Both the position numbers and the translations under genes were made by a program. From the NCBI RefSeq assembly GCF_014892515.1, contig NZ_JADBGR010000088.1, positions 83,252 to 147,251 of the forward strand: a stretch of 64,000 bases of DNA, read 5' to 3'. Shown here one piece after another: positions 27,075-34,405 of the stretch (its first letter is position 1; each line of letters begins with the position of its first letter). The notes beneath the pieces are model-generated. The model saw only the letters and a program-made list of their open reading frames with translations. It did no database searches and was not told the origin of the DNA. The stretch is from Myceligenerans pegani. Lineage in GTDB: Bacteria > Actinomycetota > Actinomycetes > Actinomycetales > Cellulomonadaceae.

Positions 27075-27419
27075 TCATGCGGGGCGCGGACCCTCACCCT
27101 CCGACGCCACGGCCGGCTTCTCGTCGCCCTTCGGGTTCTCCTCCTCTTCCGGCTGCTCGTCGCCCTCCGGCGGCGCGGCCTCCTCCGGCGTCGCGGCCGG
27201 CCGCTCACTGCCCTCCACCGCCGGCTTCTCGTCCTCGGGGCCGCCCCACTCCTTGGCCTTCTCCGCGAGGCCGTCGACCGCGCCCCTGGCCTGCTCGGGG
27301 GCGAGTTCCCTGAGCTTGGCGGCAGCGGCGTCGACGTTCTCGTCGGTCAGCAGCTGCTTCGCCCTGGCGATGTTCTCCGGGTCGGTGACGAAGTTCTTGG
27401 CCGCCTCGAAAAGTCCCAT
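27075..27419 (-). CDS. Small acidic protein, paralogue of the next gene, with extended tail
   Basis: The 114-residue protein begins MGLFEAAKNFVTDPENIA and continues LLTDENVDAAAAKLRELAP, almost the same as the 61-residue protein encoded at 27601-27786. It adds a tail of about 50 residues dominated by Glu, Pro and repeated DEKPAV segments. The helical core looks like small stress-related or antitoxin-like proteins, but I do not recognise a named family with certainty. No signal peptide is present. Confidence 0.75.
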   Translation of the reverse strand: MGLFEAAKNFVTDPENIARAKQLLTDENVDAAAAKLRELAPEQARGAVDGLAEKAKEWGGPEDEKPAVEGSERPAATPEEAAPPEGDEQPEEEENPKGDEKPAVASEGEGPRPA

Positions 27420-27518
27420 ATCCAGTTCCTCCTGCTGCTCGCAGGCACGTCGTCCGTGATCCCCTGCCGGCGACGGCACCTCCGCCGCCGCCGTGAAGTT
27501 ACCCAAGACGGACGAAAA

Positions 27519-27555
27519 CCGCATCCCTGAGCGACGGAATCGCTCCGGGATGCGG
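27519..27555 (-). terminator. Rho-independent terminator
   Basis: CCGCATCCC and GGGATGCGG form the base of a stem extended by GAGCG/CGCTC, followed on the minus strand by GGTTTTCG. It ends the transcript of the 61-residue protein gene. Confidence 0.7.
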
Positions 27556-27600
27556 CTTCGCGGGCGGCCGCGCGGTGCCTCCCCGCGCGACCTCGCCGGG

Positions 27601-27786
27601 TCAGTTCCCGCCGAACTCCTTGGCCTTGTCTGCGAGACCGTCGATCGCACCGTCCGCCTGGTCCGGCGCGACCTCCTTGAGCTTGTCGGCGGCCGCGTCC
27701 ACGTTCTCGTCGGTGAGCAGCTCCTTCGCCTTCTCGACGTTCTCGGGATCCGTCGCCATCTCCCTGGCCTTGTCGAAGAGTCCCAT
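27601..27786 (-). CDS. Small helical protein, paralogue of the neighbouring gene
   Basis: The 61-residue protein MGLFDKAREMATDPENVEKA... has the repeated core LLTDENVDAAADKLKEVAP and ends AKEFGGN. The ATG at 27786 follows GGAGGCAGAC, a strong ribosome binding site; an upstream in-frame start would add 13 residues without support. The tandem with 27075-27419 arose by duplication, each gene keeping its own ribosome binding site. Function unknown. Confidence 0.78.
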   Translation of the reverse strand: MGLFDKAREMATDPENVEKAKELLTDENVDAAADKLKEVAPDQADGAIDGLADKAKEFGGN

Positions 27787-27972
27787 GTCTGCCTCCTTGT
27801 GCCCATGGCACAGGCGGGTATCCACGCCCCCTGTGGGCGGCGGATCGTCCGCCGCCGGTCCCGAAGGTAGCCCCGTAGGACAAGGCCCGCCACCGCACGA
27901 GGCCCCGCCCCGGACTCTCGTCCCGATGGCCCCGGACTCCCGCCCGACACCGCCGACCGGGCCACGCGGAGG

Positions 27973-28800
27973 TCACGCCTCGACGCGAATCCGCTTCACC
28001 AGCGCGTCCCGCTGGCCGTGGCTCAACCCGCCACGCGCGAGGTAGTCCGCGACCGAACCGTGCTCCGCCCGCAGGCTCGCCAGGGTCTCGAGCATGACGT
28101 CCCGCGTGGCAGCCGTGCGCCGCGTCGGGTGCAACCAGCCCGGCAGCACGCCGTCGTCCACCTCCTCGCCCGGAACCCGCCCCGCCGACCTCCGCGCCTC
28201 GTGGGCGGCACGCGCACGCTCCAGCTCCACGACGTGCCGTTCCCAGCGCGGGGCGAGCCGCGAATTCGTCAGTTCGTAGTCGTCGGCGATCAGGTCGTCG
28301 TCCGCACCCGCCAGGGACAGCACGAACGCGACCACCAGCCCCGTGCGGTCCTTGCCGGCCGCACAGTGCACCAGCACCGGCCCCTCGGGCGCGTCCGCCA
28401 CCGCGCCCACCGCCCGGGCGAACAGCCCAGGCCGGCGCTTCAGCATGCCGGCGTACAGATGGGCCCACGGCCCCTCCTCCGGGTCTTCCGGCTCCTGGAC
28501 GGGCAGGTTCAGGTACTCCGGGTCGCCGCCCGCCAGCCCGGCGTCGGAGCCGCCACCGCCCGACGCACCACTCAACGGATGCGGGTACTCCACCGTCTCC
28601 GCCGGGCGCCGCAGATCGATCACCCGCGACATCCCGTAGGCGCGCACCGCGCGAACGCCGCCCGGCTCGAGCCAGCTCAGCGACTCCGAGCGGATCAGGG
28701 CGCGCTCGGCCACGACGGCACCGCCCGCGAGCGGCATCCCGCCCAGGTCACGCGCATTGAGCAGACCGGGCCAGTCCAGGTGCAAGGGGGTGTAGGTCAC
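27973..28800 (-). CDS. Tyrosine/phosphoinositide phosphatase (Tyr_phosphatase3/DSP type)
   Basis: The 275-residue cytoplasmic protein carries the phosphatase P-loop VHCAAGKDRTG with the nucleophile Cys and the invariant Arg. The opening GLLNARDLGGMPLAGG and RVIDLRRPAE are typical of the bacterial MptpB/Tyr_phosphatase3 group, whose members act on phosphotyrosine or phosphoinositides. The GTG start is leaderless, 7 nt after TACGCT. The preceding open frame is a long antisense extension without protein character. Confidence 0.88.
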   Translation of the reverse strand: MTYTPLHLDWPGLLNARDLGGMPLAGGAVVAERALIRSESLSWLEPGGVRAVRAYGMSRVIDLRRPAETVEYPHPLSGASGGGGSDAGLAGGDPEYLNLPVQEPEDPEEGPWAHLYAGMLKRRPGLFARAVGAVADAPEGPVLVHCAAGKDRTGLVVAFVLSLAGADDDLIADDYELTNSRLAPRWERHVVELERARAAHEARRSAGRVPGEEVDDGVLPGWLHPTRRTAATRDVMLETLASLRAEHGSVADYLARGGLSHGQRDALVKRIRVEA

Positions 28801-28807
28801 GACGCCG

Positions 28808-28813
28808 AGCGTA
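28808..28813 (-). promoter_or_regulatory. Leaderless promoter -10 box of the phosphatase gene
   Basis: TACGCT ends 7 nt before the GTG at 28800. Confidence 0.45.
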
Positions 28814-28915
28814 GACCGGGTCACGGACATCGCCGCCGGACACCCGGCGAACCCATAGCACACCCCACGGCCCGAGCCTGTGGACGACGGTGGTCCGGCG
28901 GTCCGCCCTTCCGCG

Positions 28916-28921
28916 TAGAGT
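28916..28921 (+). promoter_or_regulatory. Leaderless promoter -10 box of the copper/peroxidase module
   Basis: TAGAGT ends 8 nt before the ATG at 28930. Confidence 0.45.
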
Positions 28922-28929
28922 CTTCTGCC

Positions 28930-29565
28930 ATGGGTGAGCTCGGACAGGTGATGCGCGTGGTGCGCACGATCCTGCTCGCGTCCACCTCGCTGAGTCTCGC
29001 GACGCTCGCCCACAGCCTCGGCGGCGGCGAGCTCCCCGGAACCGGCCCGATGGTCGTGCTCGGCATCCTGACGGTGTCGGCCAGCTGCGTCGTCGCCGGA
29101 GTCCGGCCGCGCGTGTGGGTGCTCGCGCCGTTCCTCGGCGCCCTGCAGTTCCTCCTGCACCAGACCCTGAGCTGGTCCACTCTCGCGAGCGCCGCGGCCA
29201 CCCCCGGCACCGTCCAGTCGCTCGGGCACGCCGGCCACCACGCCGGCACGGCCACCACGCCCGCCACCGCGCAGATCGCGGCCGACGCGGCGCACAGTCA
29301 CCTGTCCAGCCCGCGGATGACGGCGCTGCACGTCGCGGCGATCCTGGCCACCGCCGCCCTCATGGCGGCGGGCGAGGGCACCGCACGGGTCGCCCTGCAG
29401 GTGTTCGGGCACGTGCTGCCCGCGCTGACCGCGCCCCGTGTTCCCGCGCCCGTCCGGCCGGCGTTCCATCCGCGTCCGGCCCTCACGCCGACACCGTCGT
29501 CCGTGCTCGTGGCCAGGAGCACTCCCCGCCGCGGCCCGCCGGCGGCGCTCGCGGTCCTCGCCTGA
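28930..29565 (+). CDS. Membrane protein with histidine-rich loop, copper-module partner
   Basis: The 211-residue protein has about four membrane segments (near residues 10-30, 40-58, 64-80 and 133-155) and a His-rich loop (LGHAGHHAGT) between the third and fourth. Proteins of this shape occur next to copper chaperones in actinobacteria. It is followed on the same strand by a PCuAC copper chaperone and a DyP peroxidase, so a role in copper handling at the membrane is a reasonable inference. The ATG is leaderless, 8 nt after TAGAGT. The C-terminal 45 residues are Pro- and Arg-rich. Confidence 0.75.
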   Translation: MGELGQVMRVVRTILLASTSLSLATLAHSLGGGELPGTGPMVVLGILTVSASCVVAGVRPRVWVLAPFLGALQFLLHQTLSWSTLASAAATPGTVQSLGHAGHHAGTATTPATAQIAADAAHSHLSSPRMTALHVAAILATAALMAAGEGTARVALQVFGHVLPALTAPRVPAPVRPAFHPRPALTPTPSSVLVARSTPRRGPPAALAVLA

Positions 29566-29763
29566 GCCGGTCCCCACGCCGCGCCGTCGCGCGGACGTGC
29601 GATGGCGCGCGCCTCGGGTGAGTGCCACGCCACCGCTCGCGCGGCCCTCGCCGCGCGCCAGCACCTGGACCTCCCACACACATTCCCGCACGCCACGGCC
29701 CGCTGCCGCGTACACCGCCGGCGCCGGGCGTCTCGGCGTGCTGCGCAGAAAGCAGAGGAAACC

Positions 29764-30384
29764 ATGAACCGCACCATCATCTCCCGCCCCCGTCCCCGCG
29801 TCCTGGCAGCGGCGGCCGTCGCCGGGCTGGCGCTGCTCCCCGCGGCGTGCACCTCCGGGTCGCAGGCCGCCCCGGAGGACACGGCAGCGGCGGACACCGA
29901 GGCGGCGGCGCTGACCGTCGAGGACCCCTGGGCCAAGGCGGTGGACGAAGGCATGACCGCCGTCTTCGGCACGCTCACGAACGCCTCGGGCCACGACGTG
30001 CGGCTCGTGTCGGCCGAGTCGGAGGCCGCGGAGTCGACGGAGCTGCACGTGTTCGTCGACGACGGTGGGACGCCCGTCATGCAGGAGGCCGACGGCGGTC
30101 TCGTGATCCCCGCCGGGGAACCGTTCGACCTGGAGCCGGGCGGGCCGCACCTGATGCTGCTCGGCGTCACCGACCCGCTGGAGCCGGGTGAGGAGGTCAC
30201 CGTCGTCGTGGCCGCGGAAGACGGGTCGGAGCTGGAGATCAACGCGCCCGTGCGGTCCTTCGACGGGGCGAACGAGAGCTACGAGCCGGAGGGTGCCGAG
30301 CACGCGGAGTCCGAGCACGGGGAGTCGACGGACCACGCCGCACACTCCGACGACGAGCACTCCGGGCACGAGGAGGACAAGTGA
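29764..30384 (+). CDS. PCuAC-type periplasmic copper chaperone, lipoprotein
   Basis: The 206-residue protein starts with an export signal whose LLPAACTSG looks like a lipobox, so it is probably anchored outside the membrane. The domain carries the copper-binding arrangement of PCuAC proteins: ELHVFVDDGGTPVMQE, then GGPHLMLLGV (H-x10-M-x21-H-x-M pattern). It ends in a tail of about 35 residues made mainly of His, Glu and Asp. AGAGGAAACC precedes the ATG. It is coupled by a GTGA overlap to the DyP gene. Confidence 0.92.
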   Translation: MNRTIISRPRPRVLAAAAVAGLALLPAACTSGSQAAPEDTAAADTEAAALTVEDPWAKAVDEGMTAVFGTLTNASGHDVRLVSAESEAAESTELHVFVDDGGTPVMQEADGGLVIPAGEPFDLEPGGPHLMLLGVTDPLEPGEEVTVVVAAEDGSELEINAPVRSFDGANESYEPEGAEHAESEHGESTDHAAHSDDEHSGHEEDK

Positions 30385-31646
30385 CCGGCGGAGCGGCCCG
30401 CTCCGGCGGGACGGCGGAGGACGAGCCCGCGGGACCGCCCGCGCCGTCGCGCCGAGGATTCCTGCGGGGCGGCGCGACCTTCCTGGGCGGTGCTCTCGGC
30501 GGAGCGGCGGTCACGCTGGGCGGTACCGCCGCCCGGAGCGCGGCGGACACCCCGCGGGACGCCGCCGGAACGGCGCCGGACCACGCGGGGCGGGCGACCG
30601 TCCCGTTCCGCGGGCCGCGTCAGCCCGGTGTCGGCACCACGCCGCAGGGATTCGCGACACTCGTCGCGCTCGACCTGGTCCGGGGGACGGACCGCGAGGC
30701 CCTCATACGCCTCATGCGGATCTGGACGGATGACGCGGAACGACTCATGGCCGGGCGCCCGGGGCTGACGGACACCGAACCCGAGCTCGCGGCGGTCCCG
30801 GCGCGGCTCACCGTGACCGTGGGCTACGGGCCCGGGGTGTTCGCCGCCGCGGACCTGGCGGGTCGCACGCCGCCGTGGCTGCGTCCTCTCCCCTCGTTCG
30901 GCATGGACAGGCTCGAGGACGCCTGGTCCGGCGGTGATCTGCTGCTGCAGGTCTGCGCGGACGACCCGGTCGCGGTCTCCCACGCCGTGCGCGTGCTGGT
31001 GAAGCAGGCGCGGACGTTCGCCGTCGGGCGCTGGCTCCAGCGTGGCTTCCGGAACAGCCCGGGCACCACCGCGCCGGGCACCACCTGGCGCAACCCCATG
31101 GGCCAGGTGGACGGCACGGGGAACATCGACCCCGCGACCGAACCGCACCTGGTCTGGCACGCCGACGACACCGCCGGCTGGCTGGCCGGAGGGACGTCCG
31201 TCGTCGTGCGGCGCATCGCCATGGACCTGGACGGCTGGGACGAGGTGGACCGGGCCGGGCGTGAGAACGTCATCGGCCGGAGGCTGGCCGACGGCGCTCC
31301 CCTGACCGGCAATCGCGAGCACGACGAGCCTGACCTGGAGGCCACGGGGCCGAACGGCTTCGGCGTCATCGACTTCGCCGCCCACATCCGCCGGTCGCGC
31401 ACCGATGACCCGGCGGAGCGGTTCCTGCGCCGCCCGTACGGCTACGACGACGGGCCGGGCGACACCGGCCTGCTGTTCGTCAGCTACCAGGCGGACGTCG
31501 ACCGGCAGTTCGTCCCGGTCCAGCGCCGGCTGGACGAGCTGGACCTGCTCAACGAGTGGACGACGCCGGTCGGCTCGGCAATCTTCGCCGTGCCGCCGGG
31601 CGCCGGTCCGGGTGAGTACCTCGGCCAGGCGCTGCTGGAGGGCTGA
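30381..31646 (+). CDS. Tat-exported DyP-type heme peroxidase
   Basis: The 421-residue protein has a twin-arginine signal (SRRGFLRGGATFLGGALGG) and the DyP catalytic motif GxxDG as MGQVDGTGN, followed by the region holding the proximal heme histidine (DFAAHIRRS). It resembles EfeB/DtpA-type enzymes, which are exported folded and act on peroxides with broad reductants. The GTG start overlaps the stop of the copper chaperone. In Streptomyces lividans a related DyP is co-encoded with copper chaperones, which fits this module. Confidence 0.93.
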   Translation: MTGGAARSGGTAEDEPAGPPAPSRRGFLRGGATFLGGALGGAAVTLGGTAARSAADTPRDAAGTAPDHAGRATVPFRGPRQPGVGTTPQGFATLVALDLVRGTDREALIRLMRIWTDDAERLMAGRPGLTDTEPELAAVPARLTVTVGYGPGVFAAADLAGRTPPWLRPLPSFGMDRLEDAWSGGDLLLQVCADDPVAVSHAVRVLVKQARTFAVGRWLQRGFRNSPGTTAPGTTWRNPMGQVDGTGNIDPATEPHLVWHADDTAGWLAGGTSVVVRRIAMDLDGWDEVDRAGRENVIGRRLADGAPLTGNREHDEPDLEATGPNGFGVIDFAAHIRRSRTDDPAERFLRRPYGYDDGPGDTGLLFVSYQADVDRQFVPVQRRLDELDLLNEWTTPVGSAIFAVPPGAGPGEYLGQALLEG

Positions 31647-31670
31647 CGCCGACCGGCTCGTCACCAGGGA

Positions 31671-31703
31671 CGGTCGCCGCCGTGCACGCCGCGGTGGCGA
31701 CCG
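31671..31703 (+). terminator. Hairpin after the DyP peroxidase gene
   Basis: CGGTCGCC and GGCGACCG form an 8-bp stem with further partial pairing inside. There is no T-run. Confidence 0.4.
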
Positions 31704-31883
31704 TTCCGCCTCCGACGCCGGCCAGGCCACGACGATCCTGACAGTCAGGCCGCGACGACCGGTCAGACCACGACTGAGGGTCAGGTCGCGGCCGCCGGAA
31801 CGTGCCGGCTCCGGCGCGGGCTCGATCCGGGAGTCCCTCCGCGGCACCACCGTCTCGCACCCGTCTCGACCGCGATCGATTCT

Positions 31884-31897
31884 CTGACTAAGGTCAG
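31884..31897 (+). promoter_or_regulatory. Palindromic operator overlapping the -10 of the MarR-GNAT gene
   Basis: CTGAC-TAAG-GTCAG is a perfect inverted repeat. Its centre supplies TAAGGT, a -10 box ending 7 nt before the ATG at 31902. A MarR dimer bound here would block its own leaderless promoter. GTCAG half-sites also recur upstream at about 31744-31790. Confidence 0.6.
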
Positions 31898-31901
31898 CTA
31901 T

Positions 31902-32783
31902 ATGTCGATCGACTCGCAGACCGCCGTCGTGCGCCGCTTCAACCGCAGCTACACCCAGCGCATCGGAGTCCTGGAGGACTCCTTCCTCGGCATGGGGGCA
32001 CCGCTCGGCACGATGCGGCTCCTGTTCGAGATCGGCACCCATGCGGGGACGGTCGCGGACCTGCGGGACCGCACCGGTCTCGACTCCGGCTACGTGAGCA
32101 GGCAGCTGAGGCGCCTCACCGAGGACGGCCTCGTCTCCCTCACGTCCGACCCGGCCGACCGGCGACGACGTCTCGTCGAACTCACTCCTCTCGGCCGGGC
32201 GCGCTGGGACGAGCTCGAGGCCCGTTCCGCCGAGCGCGCCCGGGCTCTGCTGGATCCGCTGACCGAGCGACAGCGGGACCGGCTCGCGCGCGCCCTCGCC
32301 GAGGCCGACCTGCTCGTGCGCTCGGCCCTGGTGACCTTCGAGACGGTGGATCCGCTGTCGGACGGCGCGAGGGCCGCCGTCGAGCAGTACGTGGCCGAAC
32401 TGGCGACCTTCTTCCCGTTCGACCCGGGCGAGCCCTCGGAGGAGGACGCGGCCGAGTTCCGCCCGCCGTCGGGCAGGTTCGTGCTGGCGGTCGACGACGG
32501 CGCCCCGGTCGCGTGCGGCGGCCTGCGCGACCTCGGGGACGGCGTGGCCGAGATCAAGCGTATGTGGGTACACCCCGGCTGGCGCGGCGCCGGGCTGGCA
32601 TCACGGCTGCTACGGCACCTGGAGAGGACCGCGGCCGACACCGGCCACACGGCCGTCCGCCTCGACACGAACGAGAACCTGAAGTCCGCGATCGCCATGT
32701 ACGACCACGCCGGCTACCACCGCATCGCCCGGTACAACGACAACCCGGACGCGACCCACTTCTTCGAGAAGCCACTCACCTGA
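31902..32783 (+). CDS. MarR regulator fused to a GNAT acetyltransferase
   Basis: The 293-residue protein has an N-terminal winged helix of the MarR family (residues about 20-110, with SGYVSRQLRRLTEDGLVSL and SDPADRRRRLVELT) and a C-terminal GNAT domain (about 175-293, with IKRMWVHPGWRGAGLASRLL, the acetyl-CoA loop). This fusion is common in bacteria, but its acetylation substrate is mostly unknown. It probably autoregulates through the palindrome over its promoter. The transcript is likely leaderless. Confidence 0.92.
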   Translation: MSIDSQTAVVRRFNRSYTQRIGVLEDSFLGMGAPLGTMRLLFEIGTHAGTVADLRDRTGLDSGYVSRQLRRLTEDGLVSLTSDPADRRRRLVELTPLGRARWDELEARSAERARALLDPLTERQRDRLARALAEADLLVRSALVTFETVDPLSDGARAAVEQYVAELATFFPFDPGEPSEEDAAEFRPPSGRFVLAVDDGAPVACGGLRDLGDGVAEIKRMWVHPGWRGAGLASRLLRHLERTAADTGHTAVRLDTNENLKSAIAMYDHAGYHRIARYNDNPDATHFFEKPLT

Positions 32784-32820
32784 CATCCCGGCCGGACGCT
32801 CCGCCCCGCACGGCGCATAC

Positions 32821-32902
32821 CTGCCCGCTGCACCACTGCGGGGGCTCCGGGGGCGTGCCCCCGGGGCGGGGCGTGGGGGCTCCGCCCCCACAAGAAACAA
32901 CG
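32821..32902. repeat. GC-rich REP-like element R1 (inverted copy)
   Basis: Two self-complementary blocks, CCGGGGGCGTGCCCCCGG and GTGGGGGCTCCGCCCCCAC, are followed by CAAGAAACAACGAGACGG. The reverse complement recurs behind the tRNA-Val(CAC) gene at 36216-36304 and, shorter, behind the second tRNA cluster at 36915-36978. Confidence 0.75.
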
Positions 32903-32903
32903 A

Positions 32904-32937
32904 GACGGCCCGGCCTACGTCGTAGACACGGGCCGTC
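32904..32937 (-). terminator. Terminator of the minus-strand tRNA-Val(CAC)
   Basis: GACGGCCCG pairs with CGGGCCGTC, with an inner CTACG/CGTAG stem. It begins 11 nt past the tRNA and is followed on the minus strand by TCTCGTTGTTTCTTG. Confidence 0.6.
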
Positions 32938-32947
32938 CACCGTCGAG

Positions 32948-33021
32948 TGGGCGATACAGGACTCGAACCTGTGACCTCTTCGGTGTGAACGAAGCGCGCT
33001 AACCATCTGCGCCAATCGCCC
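32948..33021 (-). tRNA. tRNA-Val (anticodon CAC)
   Basis: A full cloverleaf folds: acceptor GGGCGAT/ATCGCCC, anticodon stem CTTCG/CGAAG with loop TTCACAC, T arm ACAGG-TTCGAGT-CCTGT, discriminator A. The 74-nt gene is identical to the plus-strand copy at 36098-36171. CCA is not encoded. Confidence 0.97.
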
Positions 33022-33075
33022 TGGTCGTGCGGAGCGATCCTAGCATTCACCGGACCGTCCGCGACGATCATCTGT

Positions 33076-33930
33076 TCAGGGGTCGATCCGCTCGCGCCGC
33101 ATCTTCTCGAAGACGTCGCGCGCGGCCACGGACAGCTCTCCGGCCAGCAGGTCGACGCCGTCGAGCCAGGTCGTGGGCTGGACGTTCCGCACGGACCCGG
33201 TCAGGAGCAGGTGCGAACGCCCGGCGGTGACGTCGTCGAGCACGTCGAAAGCCAGTTCTCCCTCGCGCGCCTCGCGCACCGGCAGGCCGGCCTCGCCGCC
33301 CCACTCCAGCAGCAGCTCGCGCGTGATCCCCGCGAGGCAGCCCACCGACAGCGGCGGGGTCACCAGTTCGCCGTCGCGCTCCACGAACACGTTGGACCCG
33401 GTTCCCTCGCACAGGTCGCCGCGCGTGTTCGCGAGCACGGCCTCGTCGCCGCCCTTGGCGACGGCGTCGGCCAGGGCCACGACGTTCTCGGCGTACGACG
33501 TCGTCTTCAGCCCTGCCACGGCCGATCGCTCGTTGCGGGTCCACGGAGAGCGCACGACGCGTCCCTCGGTCCGGATGGTCGCGGGGCCGGCGGCGACGAC
33601 GACGGTCTGCGGCCCGCCGGTCCGGCCGGACGCGAGCGGACCGACGCCGTCGGTCACGGTGATCCGCAGGCGCCCGGCCCCGGGTCCTGCGGCGAGGACC
33701 GCGGCCACGCCGTCGCGCACCTGCTGCTCGTCGGGCTCGGCGAGACCGAGTCCCGCGGCGGACCGTGCGAGGCGCTTCAGGTGCCGCGTGAGGGCGAACG
33801 CCTGGCCGTCGAACACCGCACACGTCTCGAACACGCCGTCGCCCACCGTGATGCCGTGGTCGACGGCACTGATCACGCCCTCGTCGGGCGTCACGAGGCG
33901 CCCGCCCGTCCAGATCACCGTCTGCGTCAT
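33076..33930 (-). CDS. pabC: Aminodeoxychorismate lyase / class IV aminotransferase
   Basis: PabC releases pyruvate from aminodeoxychorismate to give p-aminobenzoate for folate. The 284-residue fold-type IV PLP enzyme shows VDHGITVGDGVFETCAVF near the N-terminus, the PLP-lysine region AGLKTTSYAENVVAL, and NTRGDLCEGTGSNVFV. Branched-chain or D-amino acid transaminases share this fold, but a pabB gene on the same strand 476 bp away supports PabC. The ATG at 33930 was chosen because the family pattern starts immediately after it. Confidence 0.85.
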   Translation of the reverse strand: MTQTVIWTGGRLVTPDEGVISAVDHGITVGDGVFETCAVFDGQAFALTRHLKRLARSAAGLGLAEPDEQQVRDGVAAVLAAGPGAGRLRITVTDGVGPLASGRTGGPQTVVVAAGPATIRTEGRVVRSPWTRNERSAVAGLKTTSYAENVVALADAVAKGGDEAVLANTRGDLCEGTGSNVFVERDGELVTPPLSVGCLAGITRELLLEWGGEAGLPVREAREGELAFDVLDDVTAGRSHLLLTGSVRNVQPTTWLDGVDLLAGELSVAARDVFEKMRRERIDP

Positions 33931-33989
33931 GGGGTCAGTCTGCCTCACGCCGGGCGACGGCGTCCGGCCCGGCGTCGTGCCCGCCCCCG

Positions 33990-34376
33990 TCACTCCGGCC
34001 GGTACGACCCGAAGCTCCACAGGTTGCCCTCGGGGTCGCGGACCGCGCACTCCCGGCCGCCGTAGTCGCGTTCGGCGGGTTCGGTCAGCGCGGTCCCGCC
34101 GGCGTCGACCGCCGCGCGAAAGGTGTCGTCGACGTCATCCGTCACGGCGTACGCGGAGCCCGTGCCGGGCTCGTCAGGCCATTCGGCGCGGGACTCGCGA
34201 TGCGTCCCGAGCATGACACCCCCGCCGGCCGGCCAGTCCAACTCGGCATGGTGGACCACGGCGGGATCGGCGTCGTCACGGTAGACAGCGCGCTCCGTGA
34301 AACCCACCGCCTTGAGCCAGGCGAGACCCTGCTCGGCATCGCGGTACTTCAGGGTGACCCACAGTCTGGTGCCCAT
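33990..34376 (-). CDS. VOC-family (glyoxalase/bleomycin resistance-like) protein
   Basis: The 128-residue single-domain protein has the paired beta-alpha-beta-beta-beta pattern of the VOC fold, opening MGTRLWVTLKYRDAEQGLAWL and ending RDPEGNLWSFGSYRPE. Metal ligands and substrate are unclear. GAGGAGGAGAACC precedes the ATG at 34376. It sits between pabC and pabB, 29 bp after pabB, and is probably cotranscribed with them, but has no known role in folate synthesis. Confidence 0.88.
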   Translation of the reverse strand: MGTRLWVTLKYRDAEQGLAWLKAVGFTERAVYRDDADPAVVHHAELDWPAGGGVMLGTHRESRAEWPDEPGTGSAYAVTDDVDDTFRAAVDAGGTALTEPAERDYGGRECAVRDPEGNLWSFGSYRPE

Positions 34377-34405
34377 GGTTCTCCTCCTCTGCGGTGAGGC
34401 TTCCG

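Noticed and set aside
27973..30369. A 798-codon minus-strand frame covering the copper module
   Set aside because: Only the phosphatase part (up to 28800) has protein character; the remainder is antisense to the membrane protein and chaperone genes.
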